Part shown: positions 46,623-55,572 of the stretch, piece after piece
How the letters are laid out: each line of letters starts with the position of its first letter
Numbering within the stretch: the stretch's first letter is position 1
NCBI GenBank assembly: GCA_026129465.1
Contig: JAHCIA010000001.1
Location: 691,964 to 755,963 of the forward strand
Direction: 5' to 3'
DNA length: 64,000 bases
Source of the DNA: Flavobacteriales bacterium
GTDB taxonomy: Bacteria > Bacteroidota > Bacteroidia > Flavobacteriales_F > PHOS-HE28
Notes under the pieces: generated by a model
What the model was told of the DNA's origin: nothing
The model's database searches: none
What the model saw: the letters and a program-made list of their open reading frames with translations, nothing else
Translations under genes and position numbers: made by a program

Positions 46623-47300
46623 ATGACCCTCACCTACTACGGCCACTCCTGCGTGGGCGTGCGCACCGCCGGCAGGGACCTGCTCTTCGACCCCTTTGTG
46701 AGCGCCAACCCGCTGGCCAAACACCTTGATCCGGCTTCCATCCCTGCCGATGTGGTGCTCCTCACCCACGGCCATGTGGACCATGTGCTCGACGCGGAGG
46801 CCATCCTGAAGCGCACCGGTGCCACGCTGCTGAGCAACTTCGAGATCGTTACGTGGTACGGCAAGAAGGGCATCGAGAACGGCACCGGCATGAACATCGG
46901 TGGCGGCACCGCCGTCGGCGACCTCCGTGTGCGCATGACCATCGCCCACCACAGCAGTGAACTGCCCGACGGCAGCTACGGCGGCAACCCCGGCGGTTTT
47001 GTGGTGCAGGGCCCGGAAGGGGCTTTCCACCATGCGGGCGACACGGCTTTGACGCTGGACATGCAACTGCTCAAGCGCTTCGACCTGAAGTTCGCCTGCC
47101 TGCCCATCGGCGACGTCTTCACCATGGGCGTGGACGATGCCGTGGAAGCCGCCAAGCTGATGGGCGTGAAGCAGGTGGTGGGCATCCACTACGACAGCTT
47201 TCCGCCCATCGTCATCGACAAGCCAAAAGCCCAGGCCACTTTTCACAAGGCCGGCATCACCCTGCACCTGCCCGCCATCGGCGAAAGCATTTCCCTGTAA
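46623..47300 (+). CDS. UPF0173 metal-dependent hydrolase (metallo-beta-lactamase fold)
   Basis: A 225-residue protein. It has MTLTYYGHSCVGV at the start, LLTHGHVDHVLDAEAIL (HxHxDH metal site), HHSSELPDG, the FHHAGDTALTLDM metal ligands and GIHYDSFPPI near the end. These are the UPF0173/YtkL family hallmarks. The fold is a di-metal hydrolase; the substrate is unknown. The start at 46623 fits the family; 46587 is an unlikely upstream alternative. Confidence 0.92.
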   Translation: MTLTYYGHSCVGVRTAGRDLLFDPFVSANPLAKHLDPASIPADVVLLTHGHVDHVLDAEAILKRTGATLLSNFEIVTWYGKKGIENGTGMNIGGGTAVGDLRVRMTIAHHSSELPDGSYGGNPGGFVVQGPEGAFHHAGDTALTLDMQLLKRFDLKFACLPIGDVFTMGVDDAVEAAKLMGVKQVVGIHYDSFPPIVIDKPKAQATFHKAGITLHLPAIGESISL

Positions 47301-47399
47301 CGGACCACGCTGCTCCTTTCTACCAAGCGCCACAAGAACACCAACGATCCCATCGACCTTCAGGGTCGGCTTCACCAGGTATCAAAGCACCAAGCTCCC

Positions 47400-48215
47400 A
47401 TGGCCAAGATCATCTCCATTGTGAACCAGAAAGGCGGCGTGGGCAAGACCACCACCGCCATCAACCTCGCCGCCAGCCTGGGCGTGCTGGAGCGCCGCAC
47501 CCTGCTGGTGGACGCCGACCCGCAGGCCAACGCCACCAGCGGCACCGGCTTCGACCCCCGGCAGGTCAAGGCCAGCATCTACGAGTGCATCATCAACGAC
47601 ACGCCGGCCAGCGAGGTGATCGTGGGCACCGACAACCCCAATCTGGACCTGCTGCCGGGACACATCGACCTGGTGGGCGCCGAGATCGAGATGATCGACA
47701 TGCCCGAGCGCGAGCAGCAGATGAAGCGCGTGCTGGAGCCGCTGCGTGACCAGTACGATTTCATCATCATCGACTGTTCGCCTTCGTTGGGCCTGGTGAC
47801 GGTGAACAGCCTCACCTGCGCCGACAGCGTGATCGTGCCCGTGCAGTGCGAATATTTCGCGCTGGAGGGCCTGGGCAAACTGCTCAACACCATCAAGATC
47901 GTGCAGCAGCGCCTCAACCCCGAGTTGAACATCGAGGGCATGCTGCTCACCATGTACGACAGCCGCCTGCGCCTGGCCAACCAGGTGGTGGAGGAGGTGA
48001 AGACCCACTTCCAGCAATTGGTGTTCGACACGGTGATACACCGCAACGTGGCTTTGGGCGAGGCTCCGAGCCACGGCCACACCATCATCATGCACGACGC
48101 CAGCAGCAAGGGCGCCGTCAACTACCTCAACCTGGCGCGGGAGATCCTGCAGAAGAACAGCCTCACGCGGATCCCCGACAGCGAACGCACCATCCCCATC
48201 GAGGAAGCGGAGTGA
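47400..48215 (+). CDS. parA: Chromosome-partitioning ATPase ParA (Soj)
   Basis: A 271-residue deviant-Walker ATPase. KGGVGKTTTAINLAASLG is at residues 11-28, DADPQANAT near 40 and FIIIDCSPSLGLVTVNSL near 120. It forms nucleoid-bound gradients that move ParB-parS complexes. parB follows 166 bases later, with a dispersed repeat between them. No parS site (TGTTTCACGTGAAACA-like) was seen nearby. Confidence 0.96.
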   Translation: MAKIISIVNQKGGVGKTTTAINLAASLGVLERRTLLVDADPQANATSGTGFDPRQVKASIYECIINDTPASEVIVGTDNPNLDLLPGHIDLVGAEIEMIDMPEREQQMKRVLEPLRDQYDFIIIDCSPSLGLVTVNSLTCADSVIVPVQCEYFALEGLGKLLNTIKIVQQRLNPELNIEGMLLTMYDSRLRLANQVVEEVKTHFQQLVFDTVIHRNVALGEAPSHGHTIIMHDASSKGAVNYLNLAREILQKNSLTRIPDSERTIPIEEAE

Positions 48216-48222
48216 ATGCGAG

Positions 48223-48277
48223 CCGGGAATGGACCCGCCTACTGGCAGGCAGGTGTGCATGAACGTGAATGGAAGCC
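48223..48277 (+). repeat. Dispersed intergenic repeat, copy 1 (parA-parB gap)
   Basis: About 55 bases starting CCGGGAATGGACCCGCC and ending near GCATGAACGTGAATGG; a related copy lies at 55595-55650. Just downstream, 48306-48340 carries CATTGACGTTCATTGCCGTT, partly complementary to the GAACGTGAATG part, so a stem-loop is possible. Confidence 0.6.
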
Positions 48278-48381
48278 TACCTCACATGGCACTTGGGTAT
48301 TGATGCAACTGACATTGACGTTCATTGCCGTTCATTGATGTCCGTGCGCGGTAAGATCGAACGGTGGAACACCACAACACC

Positions 48382-49266
48382 ATGAAGAAGAAAGGATTGG
48401 GACGCGGACTGAGCGCCCTGCTGGACGACCCGGCCAGCGACATCACCTCCACGGCGCGGCCGGTGGGCGAAGCGGCGGCACCGCGCACGGCGGGCAGCAT
48501 CAGCGCGCTGCTCATCGCGCACATCGAGCCCAACCCCTTCCAGCCGCGCGCGCACTTCAGCGAGGAAGCCCTGTCGGAACTGGCCCAGAGTATCCGTGAG
48601 CTGGGCGTCATCCAGCCCGTGACGGTGCGTAAGGTGGGCTACGACCGCTACCAGCTCATCAGCGGAGAACGCCGCTTCCGCGCCGCGCAACTGGCCGGCC
48701 TGGGCGAACTGCCCGCCTACATCCGCATCGCGAACGACGAGGCCATGCTGGAGATGGCCCTGGTGGAGAACATCCAGCGCGAGGAACTCGACGCCATCGA
48801 GGTGGCCATCAGCTTCCAGCGCCTCATCGAGGAGGTGAAGCTCACCCAGGAGCAACTCAGCGAAAAGGTGGGCAAGGACCGAAGCACCGTCACCAACTAC
48901 CTGCGCTTGCTGAAGCTGCCGGCGGAGATCCAGTTGGGGCTGCGCCAGCGCACCATCGGCATGGGCCACGCCCGCGCGCTCATCGCCATCGCGGACCCCA
49001 TCCGCCAGGTGGAGCTCTACCACCGCATCGTGGAGAGCCAGTTGAGTGTGCGCCAGGTGGAGGAACTGGCCCGCCAGAGCGCCACCGCCAAGGGCCACCG
49101 CACGCCCGCCTTCGCCCCGCGCGCCAACAAGGAACTGGCCCGCCGCATCTCGGACCGCGTGGGCAGCAAGGTGAATGTGAAGCAAAGCCCCCAAGGCCGG
49201 GGCAAGATCGAGATCACCTTCAAGAACGAGGAGGAACTGAAACGGCTGGTGGAGTTGCTGGGGTGA
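48382..49266 (+). CDS. parB: Chromosome-partitioning protein ParB
   Basis: A 294-residue parS-binding CTPase. It starts MKKKGLGRGLSALLDD, the common ParB N-terminus that stimulates ParA. The ParB/Srx domain has NPFQPRAHFSEEALSELAQS and the CTP-binding GERRFRAAQLAGL, and a helix-turn-helix follows (EQLSEKVGKDRSTVTNYLRL). The C-terminal dimerisation domain ends KNEEELKRLVELLG. The ATG at 48382 is preferred over the GTG at 48364. Confidence 0.96.
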   Translation: MKKKGLGRGLSALLDDPASDITSTARPVGEAAAPRTAGSISALLIAHIEPNPFQPRAHFSEEALSELAQSIRELGVIQPVTVRKVGYDRYQLISGERRFRAAQLAGLGELPAYIRIANDEAMLEMALVENIQREELDAIEVAISFQRLIEEVKLTQEQLSEKVGKDRSTVTNYLRLLKLPAEIQLGLRQRTIGMGHARALIAIADPIRQVELYHRIVESQLSVRQVEELARQSATAKGHRTPAFAPRANKELARRISDRVGSKVNVKQSPQGRGKIEITFKNEEELKRLVELLG

Positions 49267-49368
49267 GCCAAGCCCGATCGCCAAGACCACGGCCATAATG
49301 CAGCTGTTCGTCACACGTGGCGGAACCACATGCCCGTGGCGTGCGACCTTCGCGTTCCACCGAACGCC

Positions 49369-50196
49369 ATGGTCCGTCTCCTTGCCATGCTCTGCCTGGC
49401 ATCCACTGCCACACCGATCGCCGCTCAGCGCGCCTCGCCGCCCGGCCCCTTCACCCTCGGCATTACCGAGACCTTCCATTCCGTCATGCTGGGTGAGGAC
49501 CGCATGCTCAACATCCACCTGCCACCCGGCTATGCGGCGGACACCGTAGCGAACTACCCGGTGATCTACCTGCTCGATGGTGGCGCCGATGAGGACTTCA
49601 TACACGTTTGCGGCGCCCTGCAGTTCGCCAGCTTCGAGTGGATCCAGTGGATGCCGCCCAGCATCGTGGTGGGCATCGTCAACACCGACCGCCGGCGCGA
49701 CCTCACCCACCCCACCCGTATCGTGGAGGACCAGGAGAGGTTCCCTTCTTCTGGCGGCTCCGCGGCCTTCCAGCGGTGCCTCAGCGAGGAACTCATTCCC
49801 TTCGTGGAGGCCCATTACCGCGCTCGCGGGCCACGCACCCTCATCGGACAAAGCTTCGCGGCGCTCTTCGCCGCGGAGGTCCTTCTGCGCGCACCGCAGC
49901 TCTTCCAGCACTACCTGATCGTAAGCCCCAGCCTTTGGTGGGACAACGGTTCGTTGCTGGAACTGCCCTTGGATAGTCTGTTGGCGCCCGGTAACGCCCC
50001 CGCCACCCTTTATGTGGCCGTGGGCCGGGAAGGGCGCACCATGGTGAAGGGCGCCCAACGGCTGGCCGCCCGGGCAAAGAAGAGCCGCAGGACACGCGTG
50101 GGCTATAGCCGGATGCCCAATCATGCCCATGCCAATATCCTGCACCAGGCCGTGTTGGATGGCTTCCGGTGGAGAAGCGGGCAGAGGATCCGATGA
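49369..50196 (+). CDS. Exported alpha/beta-hydrolase (esterase D/IroE-like)
   Basis: A 275-residue protein with signal peptide MVRLLAMLCLASTATPIAAQ and a putative esterase domain. YPVIYLLDGGADEDF is a typical start. The nucleophile Ser is in LIGQSFAALFAAEVLL (GxSxA variant of GxSxG), and a late His is in NHAHANILHQAV. Such enzymes cleave ester-linked compounds such as ferric enterobactin. It begins about 100 bases after parB, is unrelated to partitioning, and is the first gene of the block that splits parB from DUF5683. Confidence 0.85.
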   Translation: MVRLLAMLCLASTATPIAAQRASPPGPFTLGITETFHSVMLGEDRMLNIHLPPGYAADTVANYPVIYLLDGGADEDFIHVCGALQFASFEWIQWMPPSIVVGIVNTDRRRDLTHPTRIVEDQERFPSSGGSAAFQRCLSEELIPFVEAHYRARGPRTLIGQSFAALFAAEVLLRAPQLFQHYLIVSPSLWWDNGSLLELPLDSLLAPGNAPATLYVAVGREGRTMVKGAQRLAARAKKSRRTRVGYSRMPNHAHANILHQAVLDGFRWRSGQRIR

Positions 50197-50210
50197 ACAT
50201 CCATGTTCAT
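50193..50210. repeat. Palindrome at the esterase stop codon
   Basis: ATGAACAT-CC-ATGTTCAT, an 8-bp perfect stem with a 2-base centre, overlapping the TGA of the esterase gene. It could be a weak 3' stem-loop or a protein-binding site. Confidence 0.4.
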
Positions 50211-50322
50211 GCACGGACTCTTGGACCATCCGAAAACCGCATCACCGCCCCCTTAGCTTTGTACCCGGTTCCGGCTCCACGCTGAGCGATCATCGCCGCG
50301 CGATAGCACAACCAAGCACCAC

Positions 50323-50742
50323 ATGACGCTGGCATCCACCGCCGCACGCAACGGAATGGGCGACTTCCATCCGGCCCCACGGGCCGTGCGGGGCGCCTTG
50401 CTGCTGCTGGCGGTGCTCTATGGTCTTGCCGCAGGGACGGGCGCACGTGCTGAAGCCACCACCGCTTCCCTGGAGAACCACGGTTCCATGGCCGTGTCGT
50501 GGGCCTTCGGTCATGCGGGGCCGCACCTCCAGGCTCCGGCACCGGCATGGGGCGTGGTCAACCCCACCAGCGCAGCTCCGTCCACCAGCGCCAAGGACCG
50601 GACCACCGGCTTCGCGGCGATCGCCCAGGTTCACGGCCGCTCATCGCGGACCGCATTGGCGCGCACCGCCAGCACAACGCGCAGCGTGCCCCTGGCGCTC
50701 CGGCGTTTCCAACTCCTCTTCCCCTTCCACATCTTCTGGTGA
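50323..50742 (+). CDS. Hypothetical small membrane/secreted protein
   Basis: A 139-residue frame with one hydrophobic segment (AVRGALLLLAVLYGLAAGTG), an Ala/Ser/Thr-rich middle and an aromatic end (FQLLFPFHIFW). Codon use (strong G/C third positions) fits real genes here, but high GC also makes chance frames common, and other frames overlap. I see no family. Treat as a candidate gene. Confidence 0.4.
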   Translation: MTLASTAARNGMGDFHPAPRAVRGALLLLAVLYGLAAGTGARAEATTASLENHGSMAVSWAFGHAGPHLQAPAPAWGVVNPTSAAPSTSAKDRTTGFAAIAQVHGRSSRTALARTASTTRSVPLALRRFQLLFPFHIFW

Positions 50743-50838
50743 TCCCGCCGAAAGGCCCTTGCCCCTGCGGTGACGGCCGGGCTGCGCCATGCGCGGCCCA
50801 CGGACATTCCACGGATCGATCACCAACAACACTTGAAG

Positions 50839-51327
50839 ATGAAAATGGATGGAGCGACCATCGTGGTCGGCATCATCGTGCTGGCCATGTTGACATTGCC
50901 CTTTGTGCTGGACACGATCAGGCGAAGGAAGAAAGCATCACACCTGCTCCACGCCCTGCGGAGCCTGGCGCTGCAACAACAGTGCAAGGTGGACCAGCAT
51001 GCCGTGGTAGGCGATATGGCGCTGGGTATGGACAAGACCAGGAATATCCTGTTCTACTTCAGCGATCTGGAGGAGCCCCCCGCAGCCCAGCGCGTTGACC
51101 TGGCCGAGATCCGGGCCTGCCAGGCGGTGAAGGAGAAAGCTGGCAAGAGGAGCGCGGACGCCACCGCACTTCCGGACCGCGTGGAACTCGCCCTGCTGCC
51201 CAAGGCCAAAGGCGGCAGCGAAACGCGGCTGGTGCTGTTCCAAGCCACCTTGGGCGTGGCCGTGAACGGCGAAGTGCGCATCGCCGAGGAATGGGCCAAG
51301 CTGATCAATGATCGCTTGGTGAACTGA
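50839..51327 (+). CDS. Hypothetical protein with one N-terminal membrane helix
   Basis: A 162-residue protein. A transmembrane helix near residues 5-25 (ATIVVGIIVLAMLTLPFVL) is followed by a basic stretch and a soluble alpha/beta domain (NILFYFSDLEEPPAAQRVDL, TRLVLFQATLGVAVNGEVRI). The ATG at 50839 is chosen for the helix position. No family recognised. A long imperfect hairpin follows. Confidence 0.65.
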   Translation: MKMDGATIVVGIIVLAMLTLPFVLDTIRRRKKASHLLHALRSLALQQQCKVDQHAVVGDMALGMDKTRNILFYFSDLEEPPAAQRVDLAEIRACQAVKEKAGKRSADATALPDRVELALLPKAKGGSETRLVLFQATLGVAVNGEVRIAEEWAKLINDRLVN

Positions 51328-51331
51328 CCTG

Positions 51332-51384
51332 CCATTGGAGAACGCCCCGTGGAAAGGCCATGGGGCGGTTCTCCGGCCGCAATG
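51332..51384 (+). terminator. Imperfect long hairpin after the small membrane protein gene
   Basis: CCATT-GGAGAACGCCCC pairs with GGGGCGGTTCTCC-(GGCCGC)-AATGG, with one bulged G and a 6-nt internal loop. It lies 5 bases after the stop codon. There is no T tract, so termination strength is uncertain. Confidence 0.5.
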
Positions 51385-51580
51385 GATCGTGGTCATTGCC
51401 GTGAAGGGCCGGTCGCGTTGAAAGCTCAACGCTTCATCGCCTCGCGATAGCAAGTTTTCCATATGGGGTTCAGTTCGAGAGCAGACACTGCTCCCCCAAC
51501 CATCCATCCCTTTCCCCTTTCCTGTGGACAACTCGCCCTTCCCTTGCGGGGCGGCCCTGACCAGGGGGCCTATACTTGTT

Positions 51581-51610
51581 CTACACCCACAAACCCTACG
51601 CTGATGAGAA
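51581..51610 (+). repeat. Duplicated 30-bp leader, copy 1
   Basis: Thirty bases ending in the start codon region (CTACACCCACAAACCCTACG and the following CTGATGAGAA) are identical to 53276-53305. They mark the start of two paralogous genes. Confidence 0.9.
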
Positions 51611-53127
51611 TATCACTACTCGCCTTATGCGCATCGATCCCTTTCATGGCCTCCGCACAGGACGGCCAGCTGGATCCCACCTTCGCCGACAACGCCGGCT
51701 ACGCGCTGGTGAACCCCTCGGAGTTCGACAGTGAGTTCATGACCGAGATCGCCGTGCTGCCCAACGGCAAGATCCTGCTGGGCGGCAACATGGGCACGCC
51801 GGCCAACAACCAATTGATCGTGGTGCGGTTGATGCCCGATGGCACGCGCGACAACAGCTTCGGCACCGATGGCGTGGCGGTGATCAACCTTTCGCCCGGC
51901 GCCACCGAATGGCTTACCGGCATGGTGCCCCAGGGCGACAAGATCATTCTGGGCGGCCACACGAACAACCTGGGCACGAACGACTTCTTCGTGATGCGGC
52001 TGAACGCCAACGGCGAGGTGGACGTGACCTTCGGCGGGCTGGGCGCCACCATTGTGGACGTGGGCACCGGCACGCAGGACATTTCCCACACCCTGCGCAT
52101 GGACCCCGGCGGCAAGCTGCTGGTGGGCGGTTCGGCGGAGGACCCCAACGGCCCTAACGGTGCGGACCTGGCCGTGGTGCGCTTCACAGCCGATGGCCAG
52201 TTGGACCCCAGCTTCAATGGCACGGGCAGGTTGATCTGGCCCGTGGTGAACAACGAGGACAAGGTGAAGGACATCGTCTTCGGCGCCCAGCAGCGCACCT
52301 ACCTGGTGGGCGAGGCGATCTCCAGCGGCCAGCGCCGCATCGTGATCGGCGCGTTGAACAACGACGGCACCAAGTACTTCGATTACGGCGGCAACATGAC
52401 GGGCCGAACCATTCTGCCCATCCACGCCAGCGCCAACGCCATTGTGAACCGCGCGCTGATGGAGGGTACCGGCAACATCATGGTGGTGGGCGGCGCCATC
52501 AACAACGGCATACGTGGTTTCATGGCCCAGGTGGACCCCCTGGGCGCCTACACCAGCTTCGATGCCGACGGTGTGATCATCTTCGGGATCGACAGCGAGG
52601 CGTACGACATCATGAAGGTGCAGGACGGCTACCTGGTGTGCGGTACCATCGTGGAGGCCTTCCTGAACACCTTCGTGGTGCGTGTGAGTGAGGAGGCCGA
52701 AGCCGTGACGACCTTCGGCGATGAAGGCGTATTCATTGAGGATGTGGCCTTCCTGGAAAACGACGCGGTATACGGCATCGCTGCCCAGGGCACCGGGCAC
52801 GCGGTAGTAGTGGGCAGCGCCGAGACCGCCGGCCCAACAGGCATCTATGGCTTCGCCTACCGCATCACCGTCGATGGCATCCTCATCGGTGTGGAGGAGA
52901 ACGAAATGCCGCGGTTCAGCGTGTACCCCAACCCCACCGATGGTCTGTTGCATCTGCCCGGCGAGCTTCCCGTGAACGCTTTGGTGGAAGTGGTGGACCT
53001 GCGCGGCACCGTGGTGATGACCGCCAACCTGGACGGCAACCGCCAGCTGGATGTCCGCGGATTGGCATCGGGGCTATACACCCTGGTGGTGGACCGTGCG
53101 ATGAGCGCGCGCTTCGTGCGGCAGTGA
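51604..53127 (+). CDS. Delta-60 repeat protein with T9SS sorting domain, copy 1
   Basis: A 507-residue secreted protein. The signal peptide is MRISLLALCASIPFMASAQ. About seven delta-60 type repeats follow, each with a pattern such as GQLDPTF..NG then VVRLMPDGTRDNSFGTDG and GKILLGG, forming a beta-propeller-like fold. The C-terminal T9SS type A sorting domain starts FSVYPNPTDGLLHLPGE. The ATG at 51604 is chosen for the signal peptide. It is a close paralogue of the next gene (identical stretches such as NNEDKVKDIVFGAQQR). Role unknown; probably a cell-surface or secreted protein. Confidence 0.88.
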   Translation: MRISLLALCASIPFMASAQDGQLDPTFADNAGYALVNPSEFDSEFMTEIAVLPNGKILLGGNMGTPANNQLIVVRLMPDGTRDNSFGTDGVAVINLSPGATEWLTGMVPQGDKIILGGHTNNLGTNDFFVMRLNANGEVDVTFGGLGATIVDVGTGTQDISHTLRMDPGGKLLVGGSAEDPNGPNGADLAVVRFTADGQLDPSFNGTGRLIWPVVNNEDKVKDIVFGAQQRTYLVGEAISSGQRRIVIGALNNDGTKYFDYGGNMTGRTILPIHASANAIVNRALMEGTGNIMVVGGAINNGIRGFMAQVDPLGAYTSFDADGVIIFGIDSEAYDIMKVQDGYLVCGTIVEAFLNTFVVRVSEEAEAVTTFGDEGVFIEDVAFLENDAVYGIAAQGTGHAVVVGSAETAGPTGIYGFAYRITVDGILIGVEENEMPRFSVYPNPTDGLLHLPGELPVNALVEVVDLRGTVVMTANLDGNRQLDVRGLASGLYTLVVDRAMSARFVRQ

Positions 53128-53275
53128 GATGGGGAGATCCCCCTACTCAGAAACGCAGGCCCTGCATCCGGATCGGAATGGTGCGGATGGCAACATGCCC
53201 GCTCGGATCCCGTATCGGTGGACCATCTGCGGCCACACGGCGGAGCGCGTTCGCCTTGGTCGCGTATTCCTGTTC

Positions 53276-53305
53276 CTACACCCACAAACCCTACGCTGAT
53301 GAGAA
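53276..53305 (+). repeat. Duplicated 30-bp leader, copy 2
   Basis: Identical to 51581-51610, including the first bases of the coding sequence. Sequence further upstream is not obviously similar, so only the immediate leader is shared. Confidence 0.9.
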
Positions 53306-54831
53306 AAGAATTGCTCACCCTATGCGCTCTGCTTCCCTGGGCGGCCCATGCGCAGGACGGCCAGGTGGACCCCACCTTCGCCGACAACGCGGTATATGCC
53401 TTGGTGAACCACACCGAGTTCGACGACGATTGGATGAAGGAGATCGTGGTGCTGCCCGACGGCCGGATCCTGCTGGGCGGCAACATGGGCACCTGGACGG
53501 AGAACAAGATGATCATTGTGCGCCTGCTGCCCGATGGCACGCGCGACAGCAGCTTCGGCACCGATGGAGTGGCCCTGGTGGACCTTTCGCCTGGCAATAC
53601 CGAGGCCCTCAAGGGCATGGTGCCCCAAGGCGACAAGCTCATCCTGGGCGGCCAGACCAACAACTTCGGCACGAACGACTTCTTCGTGATGCGCCTGAAC
53701 GCCGACGGCTCGGTGGATGAAAGCTTCGGGGGGGTGGGTGTGACCATCGTGGACGTGGGCAACGGCACGGAGGACATCGTGCATTCGGTGCGCATGGACA
53801 GCAACGGCAAGGTGCTCCTCGGCGGTTCGGCCGAAGACCCCGACGGACCCAATGGGGTGGACCTCGCCGTGGTACGCTTCACGGCCGACGGCCATTTGGA
53901 CCCCACCTTCAATGGCACGGGCAAGTTGATCTGGCCCGTGGTGAACAACGAGGACAAGGTGAAGGACATCGTGTTCGGCGCCCAGCAGCGCATCTACCTG
54001 GTGGGCGAGGCGATGAGTTCCGGACTGCGCCGCATCGTGATCGGTGCGCTGAACAATGACGGCACCAAGTACCTGGAGTATGGCGGCAACATGACGGGTC
54101 GCACCATTCTGCCTGTGCAGCAGAACGTGCATGGCTATGTGGACCGCGCCCTGATGGACAGCAACGGCAACATCATGGTGGTCGGCAACGCCTTCCTGAG
54201 CTTCACGCGGGGCATGATGGCCCAGGTGGATCCCATGGGCGCCTATACCTCCTTCAATGACAGTGGCGTACTCCTGTTCGGCGTGAAGAGCCAGCTGCAC
54301 GACATCCTGAAGGTGCAGGGCGGCTATCTGGTCTGCGGCTACTATTTCGATGACGACAAGAGCTTCCAGAGCTCCATGGTGGCGCGCATCAGTGAAGCTG
54401 CCCAACCGGTGCCCAGCTTTGCCGACGACGGCATGCTGGTGGAGAACGTGAACGTGCTGGGCAATGACGGCTGCGCCGCCTTCGCCGCCCAGGGCACCGG
54501 GCATGTGGTGGTGGTGGGCATGGGCTTCGTACCCGGGCCCAATGGCTTCTACGGCTTCGCCTTCCGCATCACCGTGGATGGCATCCTCACCGGTTCGGAG
54601 GAGCATGAACTCCCGCGTTTCCGCGTGTACCCCAACCCCACCGATGGCCTGCTGCAACTGCCCGGCGAGCTGCCCTTGAACGCGTTGGTGGAAGTGGTGG
54701 ACCTGCGCGGCGCCGTGGTGATGACGGCGAAGCTCGACGGCACACGACAGTTGGATGTGCGCCGATTGGCATCGGGCCTCTACACCCTGGTGGTGGATCG
54801 TTCGATGAGCGCGCGCTTCGTGCGGAACTGA
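53299..54831 (+). CDS. Delta-60 repeat protein with T9SS sorting domain, copy 2
   Basis: A 510-residue paralogue of the preceding gene. The signal peptide is MRKELLTLCALLPWAAHAQ, followed by the same order of delta-60 repeats and a T9SS sorting domain starting FRVYPNPTDGLLQLPGE. The central region is nearly identical to copy 1, while the first 60 residues and the region around 54130-54450 have diverged (YYFDDDKSFQSSMVARIS here). A strong terminator hairpin follows. The pair arose by tandem duplication. Confidence 0.88.
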   Translation: MRKELLTLCALLPWAAHAQDGQVDPTFADNAVYALVNHTEFDDDWMKEIVVLPDGRILLGGNMGTWTENKMIIVRLLPDGTRDSSFGTDGVALVDLSPGNTEALKGMVPQGDKLILGGQTNNFGTNDFFVMRLNADGSVDESFGGVGVTIVDVGNGTEDIVHSVRMDSNGKVLLGGSAEDPDGPNGVDLAVVRFTADGHLDPTFNGTGKLIWPVVNNEDKVKDIVFGAQQRIYLVGEAMSSGLRRIVIGALNNDGTKYLEYGGNMTGRTILPVQQNVHGYVDRALMDSNGNIMVVGNAFLSFTRGMMAQVDPMGAYTSFNDSGVLLFGVKSQLHDILKVQGGYLVCGYYFDDDKSFQSSMVARISEAAQPVPSFADDGMLVENVNVLGNDGCAAFAAQGTGHVVVVGMGFVPGPNGFYGFAFRITVDGILTGSEEHELPRFRVYPNPTDGLLQLPGELPLNALVEVVDLRGAVVMTAKLDGTRQLDVRRLASGLYTLVVDRSMSARFVRN

Positions 54832-54845
54832 GGAAGGGAGAAGCG

Positions 54846-54892
54846 CACACGGAGGCACGAAGGGCTCTCAGCCCCGGCCTCCGTGTGGCTTT
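54846..54892 (+). terminator. Intrinsic terminator after delta-60 copy 2
   Basis: A perfect 11-bp stem (CACACGGAGGC/GCCTCCGTGTG, 54846-54856 with 54877-54887) with a 20-nt loop, followed by GCTTTTC, starts 14 bases after the stop codon. This is the best intrinsic-type terminator in the window. Confidence 0.75.
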
Positions 54893-54936
54893 TCGCACTG
54901 GTCAACACCTCCCCCATTCCTGCCGACCTTTGTCCG

Positions 54937-55572
54937 ATGCCTATCGGTACCAAGCGCCCGCTGCTGATCTCCCTGGCCCTGTTGCACGGCGTGGCATCCG
55001 TGGCGCAGACCGACAGTACCGCCACCGAAGCGATCGAGGAAGCACCGGTGATCATCACAGGCGGTGTGCCCGAAGCCGTGGGCCACGTGTCCACGAACCA
55101 ACAGGACACGCTGGACTGGCGGCAGCGCCACAGCGCCCACAAGGCCAGCCTCTACAGTGCGGTGCTGCCCGGCGCGGGGCAGATCTACAACCGCAAATAC
55201 TGGAAGGCGCCCATCGTGTGGGCCGGGTTGGGCACCTGCGTGTGGTTCATCAACGACAACACCGGTCAGTACAAGTACTATCGGCGCGAATACCTGGCGA
55301 TGGTGGACAACGACCCTGATACGGTGAGCGAGTTCGAGGGCGAATTCGCTCCGGAGGCCGTGCGCGACGTGATGGACACCTACCGCCGCTGGCGCGACCT
55401 GAGCTACATCGCCTTCGGGCTGGTGTACATGCTCAACATCGTGGACGCCTCGGTGGACGCCCATTTCGTGCGCTTCGATGTGGGGCCCCACCTTTCGCTC
55501 CGGCTGGGGCCGTCCATGCCGGTGGCCGCACAGGGCGGGATGGGCATCGGCATGGCGCTGACGCTGCGGTAG
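54937..55572 (+). CDS. DUF5683 membrane protein of the parAB-dapB cluster
   Basis: A 211-residue protein with signal peptide MPIGTKRPLLISLALLHGVA and the DUF5683 core: SAVLPGAGQIYNRKYWKAPI, VWAGLGTCVWFINDNTGQYK, LSYIAFGLVYMLNIVDASVD. In many Bacteroidota it lies between parB and dapB; here it still precedes dapB but is separated from parB by about 5.7 kb. Function unknown. A GACCTTTG element lies 4 bases before the ATG. Confidence 0.88.
   Translation: MPIGTKRPLLISLALLHGVASVAQTDSTATEAIEEAPVIITGGVPEAVGHVSTNQQDTLDWRQRHSAHKASLYSAVLPGAGQIYNRKYWKAPIVWAGLGTCVWFINDNTGQYKYYRREYLAMVDNDPDTVSEFEGEFAPEAVRDVMDTYRRWRDLSYIAFGLVYMLNIVDASVDAHFVRFDVGPHLSLRLGPSMPVAAQGGMGIGMALTLR

Noticed and set aside
47300..49400. 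parS centromere site near parAB
   Set aside because: I looked for a TGTTTCACGTGAAACA-like palindrome and saw no convincing match by eye.
51571..51578. TATACTTG as a promoter for the first delta-60 gene
   Set aside because: The -7 is off by one base and the nearest TTG lies at the wrong spacing (24 nt); too weak to list.
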